Source: Streptomyces virginiae
GTDB taxonomy: Bacteria; Actinomycetota; Actinomycetes; Streptomycetales; Streptomycetaceae
Length of the DNA stretch: 64,000 nt
NCBI RefSeq assembly: GCF_000720455.1
Contig: NZ_JOAK01000005.1
Span: forward strand, 186,001-250,000
Direction of reading: 5' to 3'
Below are positions 1 through 9,282 of this stretch, in pieces. The position numbers and the translations under genes are program-made. Within the stretch, counting starts at the first letter, position 1. Each line of letters opens with the position of its first letter. The notes beneath the pieces were generated by a model, which saw only the letters and a list, made by a program, of their open reading frames with translations, was not told the DNA's origin and ran no database searches.

Positions 1-2
1 CG

Positions 3-1034
3 ATGCGCGTAGGAGCGTTTGTACTGGCGGCCCAGTTCCCGGGCCAGGGACAGGGCGAGGCACTGCACCGGGCGGTGCGGACCGCCGAGGTGGCGGAGGA
101 GGCCGGGCTCGACTCGGTCTGGCTCGCCGAGCACCACTTCGTCCCGTACGGGGTCTGCCCGTCGGCGGTGACCCTGGCGGGGCTGCTGCTGGGCCGGACC
201 CGCCGGCTGCGGGTGGGCACGGCCGTGAGCGTACTGCCGAGCACCCACCCGGTCGCCCTCGGGGAGCAGGCGGCGCTGCTGCACCTGGCCTCGGGCGGCC
301 GCTTCACGCTCGGGGTGGGGCGCGGCGGGCCGTGGGTCGACCTGGAGGTCTTCGGGGGCGGTTTGGAGGCCTACGAGAAGGGCTTCCCGGAGTCCCTGGA
401 CCTGCTGCGGCGATGGCTCACGCAGGCGCGGGTGGGCGCCGCCGGCGAGCGGTACGCCTTCCGCGAGGTGGCCGTCGTACCGCGGCCGTCGGAGGCCCTG
501 GACGGGGACGGATCGGGCCCGGAGGTGATCGTGGCCTGCACCTCGCCGTCGTCGGTGCGGATGGCCGCGCGGCGGGGGCTGCCGATGCTGCTGGGCATGC
601 ACTGCGGGGACGAGAACAAGGCCGAGATGGTCGCGCTGTGGCGCAGCACCGCGCTCGCGGCGGGCCACTCCCCCGAGCACGTGGCCGCGGCCGGACACGT
701 GTCCGCCGGGGTGTGCCAGATCGCGGACACCACCGCGGACGCGCGCGAGACCCTGCTGAAGTCCATGCCGGGCTGGCTCAGGCTGGGCCTGGACGCGCAC
801 GTGACCGTGGACGGCCGCGTGCGCGCGATGCGGGATCCGGTCGCGTACACGGAACTGCTGTGCGACCTGCACCCGGTGGGCACTCCACGGCTGGCGGCGG
901 ACCGCCTGGCGGCCACCGCCGCGCGCACGGGCATCACGCGCTTCGCCCTCCTGACGGAGGGCTCCGGAGATCTCGCCGCGACGGAGGAGAACGTACGACG
1001 ACTCGGCGCCGAAGTCCTGCCCCGTCTCGGCTGA
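3..1034 (+). CDS. LLM-class flavin-dependent oxidoreductase
   Basis: Luciferase-like monooxygenase of about 343 residues, the usual size for this TIM-barrel family, which uses FMN or F420 to oxidise small molecules. The N-terminal strand followed by SVWLAEHHF near residue 38-46 and the VGTAVSVLPSTHPV segment are typical of the family. The ATG lies two bases from the window edge, so an upstream start or ribosome site cannot be judged. The substrate cannot be predicted. It converges on the minus-strand SCO5389-family gene with only about 20 bp between them. The fold call is firm; the reaction is unknown. Confidence 0.85.
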   Translation: MRVGAFVLAAQFPGQGQGEALHRAVRTAEVAEEAGLDSVWLAEHHFVPYGVCPSAVTLAGLLLGRTRRLRVGTAVSVLPSTHPVALGEQAALLHLASGGRFTLGVGRGGPWVDLEVFGGGLEAYEKGFPESLDLLRRWLTQARVGAAGERYAFREVAVVPRPSEALDGDGSGPEVIVACTSPSSVRMAARRGLPMLLGMHCGDENKAEMVALWRSTALAAGHSPEHVAAAGHVSAGVCQIADTTADARETLLKSMPGWLRLGLDAHVTVDGRVRAMRDPVAYTELLCDLHPVGTPRLAADRLAATAARTGITRFALLTEGSGDLAATEENVRRLGAEVLPRLG

Positions 1035-1057
1035 GATCTACCGGCTCGGGCCTCGGC

Positions 1058-1450
1058 TCAGCAGTCCCGCAGTTCCGGCGACTGGTTGAGCAGCTGGCCG
1101 CGGATCGAAGTGAACTTGGCCAGCCGGTCGTCCACCGAGGGATCCAGCGGGAAGACCGCCACCCGGTGACAGTTCTGGAATGCCAGGCGCACTCCGAAGT
1201 GCCGCTGCAGCGCACCGCGTATCGCGTCACTCGCGAGTGCGCGCAGCAGCTGCCCACGCGCCTGCTCGTCGGGCGGCGGCGTCTGGTTGTCGGCGAACTG
1301 TCCGCCGTCCACCTTCAGCTGGGCCACCAGCGAGCTGATCATCTCCCATGCATAGGGCAGGGAGGTCCGGACGCAGTCGACGAAAGCGGCTTCGTCGACC
1401 TCGCCTCGCTCGGCCTGTTCGAGTAGGGCCGGTGAGACGTCGAGCGACAT
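1058..1450 (-). CDS. SCO5389-family conserved actinobacterial protein
   Basis: A 130-residue soluble, mostly helical protein conserved next to nucS in Streptomyces; no function is established that I know of. There is no signal peptide or membrane segment. The start is supported by a strong GAGGAG ribosome site a few bases before the ATG. It is divergent from nucS across about 220 bp, so the two promoters share that region. The family assignment rests on recalled similarity to S. coelicolor SCO5389, and no role should be inferred from it. Confidence 0.8.
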   Translation of the reverse strand: MSLDVSPALLEQAERGEVDEAAFVDCVRTSLPYAWEMISSLVAQLKVDGGQFADNQTPPPDEQARGQLLRALASDAIRGALQRHFGVRLAFQNCHRVAVFPLDPSVDDRLAKFTSIRGQLLNQSPELRDC

Positions 1451-1669
1451 GGGTTCTCCTCTCGCGACCCCGGCTGACTGGTTGCCGGAGTCTTACGGGC
1501 AGGGAAGGAGATCGCGACGCAGAGTGCACGCTCGACGACCTCCCGCTCACCACGGTAGGCGCCCCATGGGTGACGCACCAGGAGAATGCGCATACAACGC
1601 GCCATCGGCGAACGGGGCTTTCAGGGGCGAATCGCGTGGAGGGCCGTAGGTCGAGTAGCGTTGCCGACC

Positions 1670-2341
1670 ATGCGTCTCGTGATTGCCCGCTGCTCCGTCG
1701 ACTATGCGGGCCGGCTCACCGCCCATCTGCCCTCGGCACCCCGTCTGATCCTCGTGAAGGCCGACGGCAGTGTCTCGATCCACGCGGACGACCGGGCGTA
1801 CAAACCGCTCAACTGGATGTCGCCGCCGTGCACCCTCAAAGAGGGGAGCGGTGACGACGCCGGTGTGTGGACGGTCGTCAACAAGGCGGGCGAGAAGCTC
1901 ATCATCACCATGGAAGAAGTGCTCCACGACTCCTCCCACGAGCTCGGCACCGACCCGGGGCTCATCAAGGACGGCGTCGAGGCGCACCTCCAGGAGCTGC
2001 TCGCCGACCGCATCGAGACCCTGGGCGAGGGCTACACCCTGATCCGGCGCGAGTACATGACGGCGATCGGCCCGGTGGACATCCTGTGCCGGGACGCCTC
2101 GGGCGCGACGGTGGCCGTGGAGATCAAGCGCCGTGGCGAGATCGACGGCGTGGAGCAGCTGACCCGCTACCTGGAGCTGCTCAACCGCGATCCGCACCTG
2201 GCCCCGGTCCGGGGCGTCTTCGCCGCGCAGGAGATCAAGCCGCAGGCGAAGGTGCTGGCGACGGACCGCGGGATGGACTGCGTGGTGCTGGACTACGACG
2301 CCCTGCGCGGCATCGAGGACGACAAGCTCCGCCTGTTCTGA
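1670..2341 (+). CDS. nucS: Mismatch endonuclease NucS (EndoMS)
   Basis: NucS makes double-strand cuts at mismatched bases and is the non-canonical mismatch-repair enzyme of actinobacteria, which lack MutS/MutL; in known systems it works with the beta clamp. The protein is 223 residues with the N-terminal DNA-binding half ([14 protein letters not shown] start) and a RecB-like nuclease half whose catalytic core is visible as [13 protein letters not shown] near residue 147-159. I place the start at the ATG beginning MRLVIARC, because the upstream in-frame extension does not look like protein. A strong hairpin follows the stop codon. Confidence 0.95.
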   Translation: MRLVIARCSVDYAGRLTAHLPSAPRLILVKADGSVSIHADDRAYKPLNWMSPPCTLKEGSGDDAGVWTVVNKAGEKLIITMEEVLHDSSHELGTDPGLIKDGVEAHLQELLADRIETLGEGYTLIRREYMTAIGPVDILCRDASGATVAVEIKRRGEIDGVEQLTRYLELLNRDPHLAPVRGVFAAQEIKPQAKVLATDRGMDCVVLDYDALRGIEDDKLRLF

Positions 2342-2360
2342 TCCCGTTCGGCGAACGAAC

Positions 2361-2390
2361 GACGGCTCCGTCCGCGAGGACGGAGCCGTC
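2361..2390. terminator. Bidirectional hairpin terminator
   Basis: Perfect 13-bp inverted repeat (2361-2373 and 2378-2390) around a 4-base loop, lying between the convergent ends of nucS and the P-loop protein gene. It probably stops transcription from both sides. Confidence 0.8.
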
Positions 2391-2396
2391 GGCGTT

Positions 2397-5015
2397 TCAG
2401 GGGGCCGTGGTCGGCGAGGTGGCGGTGGCCGTTCCCGGTCCGGTGGGCGCGGTGGCGGTCGGCGTGGCCTCGCCGGTCTCCGTGACGGTCGGGGTCGGTT
2501 CCGTGGCGGTCGGTGCGGTCGAAGGGGTGCCCGGCCGCGGGGAGTTGCTCGGCGTCGAGGACGGGCGGCGGGACGGGGTACGGCCCGGCGTGCGGCCGGG
2601 CGTGGGCGCGGCGGCGCTCGCCCCCGGGGTGGTGCCCCCGTCCGACGGCGCGGTCACGGGCGGTTCCTCTGCAGGATCGTTCCCGCTGTTCTGCTGCACC
2701 GTGGTGGGCGCCGCGGTCGTCGGAGTCGAGGACACGGCGGGGCCGTCCGCGGGCGGCTCGGTGTCCGAGGAGCTCATCGCCAGGCTCACGACGGTGCCCA
2801 GCGCGACCACCGTCAGCGCTCCGGCGGCGGCCAGCAGCACCCGCCGGCGGCGGCCCGCGCCCCGGGCGGGCCCGGCGGGGACGGTGGCGGGGACCGGGGC
2901 CGCGGGCGGGGCCGGCTGCGGCGACAGCGGGAAGGCGTCCTCGAACACCTCGGAGAGCGTCGTGGGCGGCTCGGAGCGCCGGTTCACCGGTACCACGGGG
3001 GTCATCCGGGTGACCGCCTCGGCGGAGACCGGGACCGCCGGTGTCACGGGGGCCACGCGGGTCACGGCGGCCGCGGAGACGGCCGGATCCACCCGGGGGG
3101 CCGCGGCCGGACCGGACCGGAGGGCGGGAGCCGACTTCGCCGCCGGGACGGCCTTCGTGACCGCGTCCGTCCGCACGGCCGGCGTCGCGGGAGTCGCGGG
3201 AGTCGCGGGAGTCGCGGGGGTCGCGGGGGTCGCGGGAGTCGCGGGGGTCGCGGGGGTCGCCACGGTCACGGCCTCCGAGGCGGCCGCGGGGGCTTCCAGG
3301 CGCAGCGGCGGCGAGGCCGCGGCCCCCGCGACCTCCCGGTCCACGACGAGCGCCAGCGCCCGCCGGCCCGCCACGGTGCCCCGCTTGTCGGCCAGCGCGC
3401 CCCTCAGCCCGATGGAGGTCTCCAGCTCGGCGCGGGCCCGGTCGACACGCCCCTCGCACAGGGCGAGCACACCCAGCTCGTGGTGGAAGTACGCCTGTTC
3501 GGCGACCTCTCCCGCCTTGCGCGCTGCCTCGGCCCCCGAGCGCAGCACCCGTTCCCAGGCCTCCCAGTGCAGCGAGGCCGCGAAGGCGGGGGCTGCCGTG
3601 CGCGCCAGCACCGCCGCGGCCACCACGTCCGCGCCGGCCAGCGCCGCGAGCACCGCGTCCGCTTCCCTCCCCACCCGCTCCGGAACCACCGAGGCGTGCC
3701 CGGTCCACCAGGCGTAGTGCCGGGCGGCCGTACGGGCCTCCTCCGACGCGGTGTCCCCGTAGCCGACGTCCTCCAGCTGGCGGGCGACCCCGGCGGCCAG
3801 CCGGTAGCGCGTCCCGACGGGCGTCAGCAGCCCGCAGTCCAGCAGTTCCGCCACCGCCGTGTCCGCGTGGGTGTCCCCCACGAGCGCCGGCAGGTGGGCG
3901 TGGTGCGGCAGCTCGCCGCCGAGCGCGCACGCGATCCGCAGGGCCGCCCGCGCCGACTCGCTGACCCGCGACGCGAGCAGCTCCGCCGGGGCCGCGCCCT
4001 CGGCCAGCGTCGGCAGGGGCACCACTCCGCTGTCGCGCGGGCGCTCCTCGAAGACGCCGGGCTCCTCCTCGTCGTCGTCCTCGTCGCTGTGGTTGAGCTC
4101 GTCGCGCTGCCGCAGCATCGCGGCGGCCTGTACGAAGCGCAGTGGCAGCCCCTCGGAGGCGAACCTCAGGTCGCCCGCCCAGGCGGTCTCCTCGTCCGTC
4201 AGCGGCCGTCCCAGGCCCGCCTCCAGCAGCGCCACGCAGTCTTCCTTGCCGAGTCCGGTGAGGAAGACCTCTTCGACGTGGGAGTCGTCGGAAGGGGCCT
4301 TTGTTTCGGGGGTGGCCGCCAGCAGGTAGGCGCATTCGGGGGTCGCGCGCAGCAGCTCGTCGAGGGCGCTGCCGCCCATCTCCAGGTCGTCGAGGAGGAC
4401 GACGGCCCCGATGTCGCGCACGCGGGCGAGGAGCTCGTCGCGTTCGGGGCGCTCGCGCGGGGCGTCGTACACGGTCGCGTAGAGCGCGTGGAGCAGTTCT
4501 CCGGGCTGCTGGTGCCCGTACCCGCTGATCCGTACGACCCCGTCGGGGGCGAGGCCCGCGCACCGGGCGGCGACCGCGTCGAGCAGCGCGCTGCGTCCGG
4601 AACCGGAAGGTCCGGTCAGGCGGACGGACCGGCCGCGGCCCAGGAGCCGGACGAGTCGCTCCAGTTCCTCGCCGCGGGCGAGCAGGGGCCGGCCGGATAT
4701 CGGGGGCCCGGGCAGTACGGGGGGCCGGGCGGCGGCGTCCCGGACCGCGCGGGCGGCGGCGTCGCGCTTGGCGGGACGGCCGCGCTCGGTGCCGGGCCGC
4801 AGCGGTTCGATCTCGCTGCCGTCGACGGGGTTGACGGTGAGGGTGAAGTCCCCGGCGGTCAGGGTGACGACGCGCGCGGGCCCGGGGGGTCCGGACGGCG
4901 TCGGCGCCTGCCCGGTCGACGCGGGCGCGGCGGCGGAAGCGGAGGCGGATGACGGCGTCCCGGGGCCGCCCGCGCCCTGCTCGTCCCGCCCGCTCTGCCC
5001 TTGTGTACGGTCCAT
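2397..5015 (-). CDS. Large P-loop ATP-binding protein with Thr/Pro repeat and one TM segment
   Basis: About 872 residues. After a low-complexity N-terminus there is a P-loop, GPSGSGRS, at about residue 135-142, followed by a Walker-B-like VVLLDDLEM, which suggests a STAND/AAA-type regulatory ATPase. A helical, repeat-like middle follows, then an (ATP)n tract around residues 585-611, one hydrophobic segment around 720-745, and a long Thr/Pro/Ser-rich C-terminus that is probably outside the membrane. I prefer the ATG at 5015, which has GGGGGACT about 8 bases upstream, over the ATG at 5030, which has no ribosome site. Target and signal are unknown. It lies upstream of, and on the same strand as, no clear operon partner. 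Confidence 0.8.
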   Translation of the reverse strand: MDRTQGQSGRDEQGAGGPGTPSSASASAAAPASTGQAPTPSGPPGPARVVTLTAGDFTLTVNPVDGSEIEPLRPGTERGRPAKRDAAARAVRDAAARPPVLPGPPISGRPLLARGEELERLVRLLGRGRSVRLTGPSGSGRSALLDAVAARCAGLAPDGVVRISGYGHQQPGELLHALYATVYDAPRERPERDELLARVRDIGAVVLLDDLEMGGSALDELLRATPECAYLLAATPETKAPSDDSHVEEVFLTGLGKEDCVALLEAGLGRPLTDEETAWAGDLRFASEGLPLRFVQAAAMLRQRDELNHSDEDDDEEEPGVFEERPRDSGVVPLPTLAEGAAPAELLASRVSESARAALRIACALGGELPHHAHLPALVGDTHADTAVAELLDCGLLTPVGTRYRLAAGVARQLEDVGYGDTASEEARTAARHYAWWTGHASVVPERVGREADAVLAALAGADVVAAAVLARTAAPAFAASLHWEAWERVLRSGAEAARKAGEVAEQAYFHHELGVLALCEGRVDRARAELETSIGLRGALADKRGTVAGRRALALVVDREVAGAAASPPLRLEAPAAASEAVTVATPATPATPATPATPATPATPATPATPAVRTDAVTKAVPAAKSAPALRSGPAAAPRVDPAVSAAAVTRVAPVTPAVPVSAEAVTRMTPVVPVNRRSEPPTTLSEVFEDAFPLSPQPAPPAAPVPATVPAGPARGAGRRRRVLLAAAGALTVVALGTVVSLAMSSSDTEPPADGPAVSSTPTTAAPTTVQQNSGNDPAEEPPVTAPSDGGTTPGASAAAPTPGRTPGRTPSRRPSSTPSNSPRPGTPSTAPTATEPTPTVTETGEATPTATAPTGPGTATATSPTTAP
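3184..3255. repeat. 9-bp tandem repeat coding for Ala-Thr-Pro
   Basis: Eight consecutive 9-bp units (GTCGCGGGR on the plus strand) inside the P-loop protein gene, plus a partial ninth. They encode Thr-Pro-Ala repeats. Units differ only at the last base, alternating G and A, which suggests recent slippage-type expansion. Confidence 0.9.
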
Positions 5016-5205
5016 GACCCAGTCCCCCATCGCGGGCCGCGCGCCTCGCCGTCGTACCGCCCGGCCGTCGCGCACCCGCTGTCGCCACTGGTCCGGTTTC
5101 CGCCCGAACCCTAGACCGTGGCCGGTCGTGCGGGAAACCGTAGGGGCTCGATCACCACCGGACCGTTACTTTCCGCAGGAAATGCAAAGGTCAGCGGCTT
5201 GCGGG

Positions 5206-5529
5206 TCAGACCCGGGGCAGCGACTCGGCTTCCAGGCCGCCCTCGATCGCGAGGATCCGGTGCAGGCGGGTCGCCACGAGCAGCCTCTGCATCTGCGGCG
5301 GCACCCCGCGCAGGACGAGGCGTCGTCCCGTCCGGCCGGCCCTCCGGTGCGCGCCCATGATCACGCCGAGGCCGGTCGCGTCCCAGGAGTCGAGCCCGGT
5401 GAGGTCGAGCACGAGGTCGCCGTGGCCGTCGTCGAGGGCGGTGTGGAGGGCCGTACGGGCGTCCGCCGCGCTGCGCACGTCGAGGCGGCCCCCGACAGCG
5501 AGTTCGGCGTGGTCGCCCCTGATGTGCAT
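5206..5529 (-). CDS. STAS-domain anti-sigma factor antagonist
   Basis: A 107-residue single STAS domain. Proteins of this type bind an anti-sigma/kinase partner and free a sigma factor; phosphorylation by the partner switches them off. The region LDSWDATGLGVIMGAHRRA, around residues 45-63, is the phospho-loop and following helix, with Thr in place of the more common Ser at the likely phosphosite. GGGAGT precedes the ATG. No partner kinase or sigma gene is adjacent, so its partner is probably encoded elsewhere. Confidence 0.85.
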   Translation of the reverse strand: MHIRGDHAELAVGGRLDVRSAADARTALHTALDDGHGDLVLDLTGLDSWDATGLGVIMGAHRRAGRTGRRLVLRGVPPQMQRLLVATRLHRILAIEGGLEAESLPRV

Positions 5530-5701
5530 GTGTACTCCCGGCAGTACTGCGTACGTATGGCAACTGGTCCGTGGTCGGCAACTCTCACTGCAACTGACTG
5601 CCGCGCGGGCAGGGAAGTTGCCGACCGTGAGCGAACCGATACCTAATTCACCCTGACGGGTGAAGGCATTCGAACGATGGCGCTCAGTGGGTGGACCGCT
5701 C

Positions 5702-6550
5702 TCAGTGCTTGTAGAAGCCCTGGCCGCTCTTGCGGCCGATGTCCCCGGCGTCCACCATGCGGCGCATGAGCTCCGGCGGCGCGAACTTCTCGTCCTGGGA
5801 CTCCGTGTAGATGTTGCTGGTGGCGTGCAGCAGGATGTCGACGCCCGTGAGGTCGGCCGTGGCCAGCGGGCCCATCGCGTGACCGAAGCCCAGCTTGCAG
5901 GCGATGTCGATGTCCTCGGCGGAGGCCACGCCCGATTCGTACAGCTTGGCGGCCTCGACGACCAGCGCGGAGATCAGACGGGTCGTCACGAAGCCGGCGA
6001 CGTCGCGGTTGACGACGATGCAGGTCTTGCCGACGGACTCGGCGAACGCCCGGGTCGCGGCGAGGGTCTCGTCGCTCGTCTTGTAGCCGCGGACCAGCTC
6101 GCACAGCTGCATCATCGGGACGGGCGAGAAGAAGTGCGCGCCGACGACCCGCTCCGGACGCTCCGTCACGGCCGCGATCTTGGTGATCGGGATGGCGGAG
6201 GTGTTGGAGGCGAGGATGGCGTCCTCGCGCACGATCTTGTCGAGCGCGCGGAAGATCTCGTGCTTGATCTCGATCTTCTCGAAGGCCGCTTCCACCACGA
6301 TGTCGACGTCGGCGACCGCGTCCAGGTCGGTGGTCGTCGTGATGCGCGCGAGGGCCGCCTCGGCGTCCTCGGCCGTCAGCTTGCCCTTGGAGACGAACTT
6401 GTCGTACGAGGCCTTGATCCCGTCCGTGCCCCGGGTCAGCGCGGCGTCGGTGACGTCGCGCAGCACGACGTCCCATCCCGCCTGAGCGGAGACCTGAGCG
6501 ATCCCGGAACCCATGAGTCCCGCACCGATGACGGCGAGCTTCCCAGCCAC
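5702..6550 (-). CDS. 3-hydroxybutyryl-CoA dehydrogenase
   Basis: A 282-residue NAD(P)-dependent 3-hydroxyacyl-CoA dehydrogenase that interconverts acetoacetyl-CoA and 3-hydroxybutyryl-CoA. The Rossmann motif VIGAGLMGSGIAQ is at residues 7-19, and the family motif GAHFFSPVPMMQL with its catalytic His lies near residue 137-149. The length matches single-function enzymes of the butyryl-CoA/ethylmalonyl-CoA pathways rather than FadB fusions. The start is GTG. It is divergent from the cobalamin adenosyltransferase gene across 215 bp. Confidence 0.93.
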   Translation of the reverse strand: MAGKLAVIGAGLMGSGIAQVSAQAGWDVVLRDVTDAALTRGTDGIKASYDKFVSKGKLTAEDAEAALARITTTTDLDAVADVDIVVEAAFEKIEIKHEIFRALDKIVREDAILASNTSAIPITKIAAVTERPERVVGAHFFSPVPMMQLCELVRGYKTSDETLAATRAFAESVGKTCIVVNRDVAGFVTTRLISALVVEAAKLYESGVASAEDIDIACKLGFGHAMGPLATADLTGVDILLHATSNIYTESQDEKFAPPELMRRMVDAGDIGRKSGQGFYKH

Positions 6551-6765
6551 TGCACACCCCTCGTTGTTCTCAAATACGGCACGGCTTCGTAGCCACTCCG
6601 GCGGAGACTAGCGTCCGGGGGGTGCGGTGTGACCGTGAAGTAACACGCGTCACGTCTCAGATGACGGACATCACACCGGTACGGCCCATGACCGGTGCGC
6701 TGCCTCACAGTTCACGCGCCGCGGCGGGTCGGCGGCCGCCCGGCGGGCCCGTCTACCCTGGCCGC

Positions 6766-7338
6766 ATGGTGAACCTCACGCGCATCTACACCCGTACCGG
6801 CGACAAGGGCACGACCGCCCTGGGCGACATGAGCCGCACGGCCAAGACCGACCTGCGGATCTCCGCGTACGCGGACGCCAACGAGGCCAATGCGGCCATC
6901 GGGACGGCCATCGCGCTCGGCAGCCTGCCGGCGGAGGTCGTGAAGGTGCTGGTCCGGGTGCAGAACGACCTGTTCGACGTGGGCGCGGACCTGTGCACCC
7001 CGGTCGTGGAGAACCCCGAGTACCCGCCGCTGCGCGTGGAGCAGTTCTACGTCGACAAGCTGGAGGCCGACTGCGACCTCTTCCTGGAGCAGGTGGAGAA
7101 GCTGCGCAGCTTCATCCTGCCCGGCGGCACCCCCGGCGCGGCCCTGCTGCACCAGGCCTGCACGGTGGTCCGGCGCGCCGAGCGCTCGACGTGGGCGGCG
7201 CTGGAGGTGCACGGCGAGACGATGAACCCGCTCACCGCCACCTACCTGAACCGCCTCTCCGACCTCCTGTTCATCCTGGCGCGGGTGGCCAACAAGGAGG
7301 TCGGGGACGTGCTGTGGGTGCCGGGCGGCGAACGCTAG
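6766..7338 (+). CDS. Cob(I)yrinic acid a,c-diamide adenosyltransferase (PduO type)
   Basis: A 190-residue enzyme that transfers the adenosyl group of ATP to cob(I)alamin, giving coenzyme B12 for mutases. The ATP-binding N-terminus TRTGDKGTTALGD is at residues 7-19, and the conserved RRAERSTW and LNRLSDLLFILAR helices complete the PduO signature. I chose the ATG at 6766 because the family begins MVNLTRIYT; the longer upstream frame is not protein-like. It converges on a minus-strand membrane protein gene with about 20 bp between them. Confidence 0.93.
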   Translation: MVNLTRIYTRTGDKGTTALGDMSRTAKTDLRISAYADANEANAAIGTAIALGSLPAEVVKVLVRVQNDLFDVGADLCTPVVENPEYPPLRVEQFYVDKLEADCDLFLEQVEKLRSFILPGGTPGAALLHQACTVVRRAERSTWAALEVHGETMNPLTATYLNRLSDLLFILARVANKEVGDVLWVPGGER

Positions 7339-7360
7339 ACGGCCTGGCGGACGCGGCGGC

Positions 7361-7936
7361 TCAGCGCTCGCTCGCGGCGAGGGAAGGCCGGTCCTCCTCG
7401 GCGCCCGCGGGGGCCTTTTTCGGCCAGATCGTGTAGGCCGCCGCGACCAGGGCGTGGATGCCGACGGCCCGCAGGGCGCCGAACTGCCAGGCCTGGAGCG
7501 AGCTGACGTCGCCCGCGTCGCCGACGTACCAGATGGCCGCCTGCAGCAGGGTCAGGGCGACGGCCGCGGCGATCACGGTACGGACCCAGAGCTTCCACTC
7601 GTGCCGGGCCCGCCGCTTGCCGTAGCCGGCGCCCGCCGGCTTCGGTCCCCCGGCGAGCCGGTGCGCGGCGTGCCCGTCGAGCCACTTGATCGTGTAGTGC
7701 CCGTAGGCGACGGTGTAGCCGATGTAGAGCGCGGCGAGACCGTGCTTCCAGTCCGGCTCGGCGCCGTTCTTGAGGTCGATCGTGGTGACGACCAGCAGGG
7801 CCAGCTCCATCAGCGGCTCGCAGAGCAGGACCGCCGCCCCCAGCCGGGGCATCTTCGCGAGGTAGCGCAGGGCGAGTCCCGCCGCCAGCAGGACCCAGAA
7901 GCCGACCTCACAGGCGATGATCAGCGCGACGATCAC
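7361..7936 (-). CDS. Conserved integral membrane protein, function unknown
   Basis: About 191 residues with hydrophobic stretches at the N-terminus (VALIIACEVGFWVLLAAGLA), around a second and third segment, and again after a basic loop near residue 115 (VRTVIAAAVALTLLQAAIW), ending in a short charged tail. I place the start at the GTG at 7936, preceded by GGAGGGAGA at good spacing, rather than at 7972. No catalytic motif is visible. I do not recognise a named family; it is conserved in streptomycetes near this position. Confidence 0.75.
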   Translation of the reverse strand: MIVALIIACEVGFWVLLAAGLALRYLAKMPRLGAAVLLCEPLMELALLVVTTIDLKNGAEPDWKHGLAALYIGYTVAYGHYTIKWLDGHAAHRLAGGPKPAGAGYGKRRARHEWKLWVRTVIAAAVALTLLQAAIWYVGDAGDVSSLQAWQFGALRAVGIHALVAAAYTIWPKKAPAGAEEDRPSLAASER

Positions 7937-8097
7937 GGGATTCTCCCTCCGCTCGGGTGCGTCGTCCTTCAAGGCTCCCGCCCGCCGCGGCCCGATTCGT
8001 CGTCGCGAATGACCATGTGCGGCTGCATCCTTCGATGTAGCCGCGCCTCGGCCGCTCCGCCGACGTGCGGCGGCCGTAGACCCTGTTGGATGGGACC

Positions 8098-9282
8098 GTG
8101 ACCGAGAAGAGCCTGCGCCCCCACCGTGACGACGTCCTCCTCGCGGTGGTCAGCGTCGCCGCCGGTCTGGTGTTCTGGTCGCTCGGCGTGTACAGCAGCC
8201 GCGACCGCGACTTCCTGCCCGCCTGGGCCGCCCTGGTCCCCCTCGTGGCCCTCGGCGCGATGGAGCTGCTGCGCCGCACCCGACCCCGGGTGACCCTGGC
8301 CGTCGGCACCGTGGGGGTGATCGCCGACCAGTTCACCGTCGGCAGCCTCGCCACGGTCGTGATCTTCACCGACCTGATGTACGCGGCCGTCGTGTACGGC
8401 ACGCCGGCCATGGCCCGGCGGCTCCCGGTCAGCACCGGCCTGATCACCGTCGTCGTCACCATCGCCTCGCTGGCCTGGCTGCGCACCCCCCAGGCCCTGC
8501 TGATCGGCGCGATCACCGGCATCGTCAGCTTCGCCCCGGCGCTGACCGGCGCCACCCTGCGCAACCACCGCGAGGCCGCCGAGGCCGCCCGGCTGCGCGC
8601 CGAGCAGACGGCGCTGCTGGCCGAGATGGACCGCGAGCAGGCCGTGGCCGCCGAACGCGCCCGGATGGCCCGGGAGCTGCACGACATGGTGGCCAACCAC
8701 CTCTCCGCCATCGCCATCCACTCCACCGCCGCGCTCTCCATCGACACGGCGGCGACCAGCCGCGACGCGCTCGGCGTGATCCGCGAGAACAGCGTGCAGG
8801 GGCTGGCCGAAATGCGGCGCCTGATCGGGCTGCTGCGGGACGCCGGCGGCGACCGGGAGCCGGCCGCGGTGCCCTCCCTGGACGGCCTCGACGCCCTGAT
8901 CGGGCAGGCCGGTACCAACGGCTCGGCCAGCGGGCTGACCTTCGTACTGCACGACGACCGGCCGTCCGGGGAGCCCGCGGCGGCCCCCGTGGAGCTGGCG
9001 GCGTACCGGATCGTCCAGGAGTCCCTGACCAATGCCCTCAAGCACGCCGCCCCCGGCACGGTGACGGTCCGCGTGGCGCACGAGGACGGGCTGCTGAGCG
9101 TGGCGGTGGACTCGCCCTACGGGGACCGCCCCGGGCCCCGCGCGCCCGGTTCGGGGGCCGGGCTGATCGGGATGAAGGAGCGGACGGAACTGCTGGGCGG
9201 GGAGTTCGCGGCGGGCCGCCGCGGTGCGGTGTGGCAGGTACGGGCGTCACTGCCCGCGGAGGACAAGGTGGTGGAGGCATGA
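8098..9282 (+). CDS. NarL-type sensor histidine kinase
   Basis: Integral-membrane sensor kinase of about 394 residues. Several hydrophobic helices occupy roughly the first 160 residues, with little extracytoplasmic sequence. A HisKA_3 box follows, MARELHDMVANHLS, with the phospho-His near residue 197, then a HATPase domain with an N-box at QESLTNALKHA. The stop codon overlaps the start of the response regulator (ATGA), so the pair is translationally coupled. The start could be GTG 8098 or TTG 8086. The signal is unknown. Confidence 0.9.
   Translation: MTEKSLRPHRDDVLLAVVSVAAGLVFWSLGVYSSRDRDFLPAWAALVPLVALGAMELLRRTRPRVTLAVGTVGVIADQFTVGSLATVVIFTDLMYAAVVYGTPAMARRLPVSTGLITVVVTIASLAWLRTPQALLIGAITGIVSFAPALTGATLRNHREAAEAARLRAEQTALLAEMDREQAVAAERARMARELHDMVANHLSAIAIHSTAALSIDTAATSRDALGVIRENSVQGLAEMRRLIGLLRDAGGDREPAAVPSLDGLDALIGQAGTNGSASGLTFVLHDDRPSGEPAAAPVELAAYRIVQESLTNALKHAAPGTVTVRVAHEDGLLSVAVDSPYGDRPGPRAPGSGAGLIGMKERTELLGGEFAAGRRGAVWQVRASLPAEDKVVEA

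Noticed and set aside
2293..5088. A 931-codon minus-strand frame over the P-loop protein
   Set aside because: Arg/Pro/Gly-rich product with no motif; shadow of the adjacent true frame.
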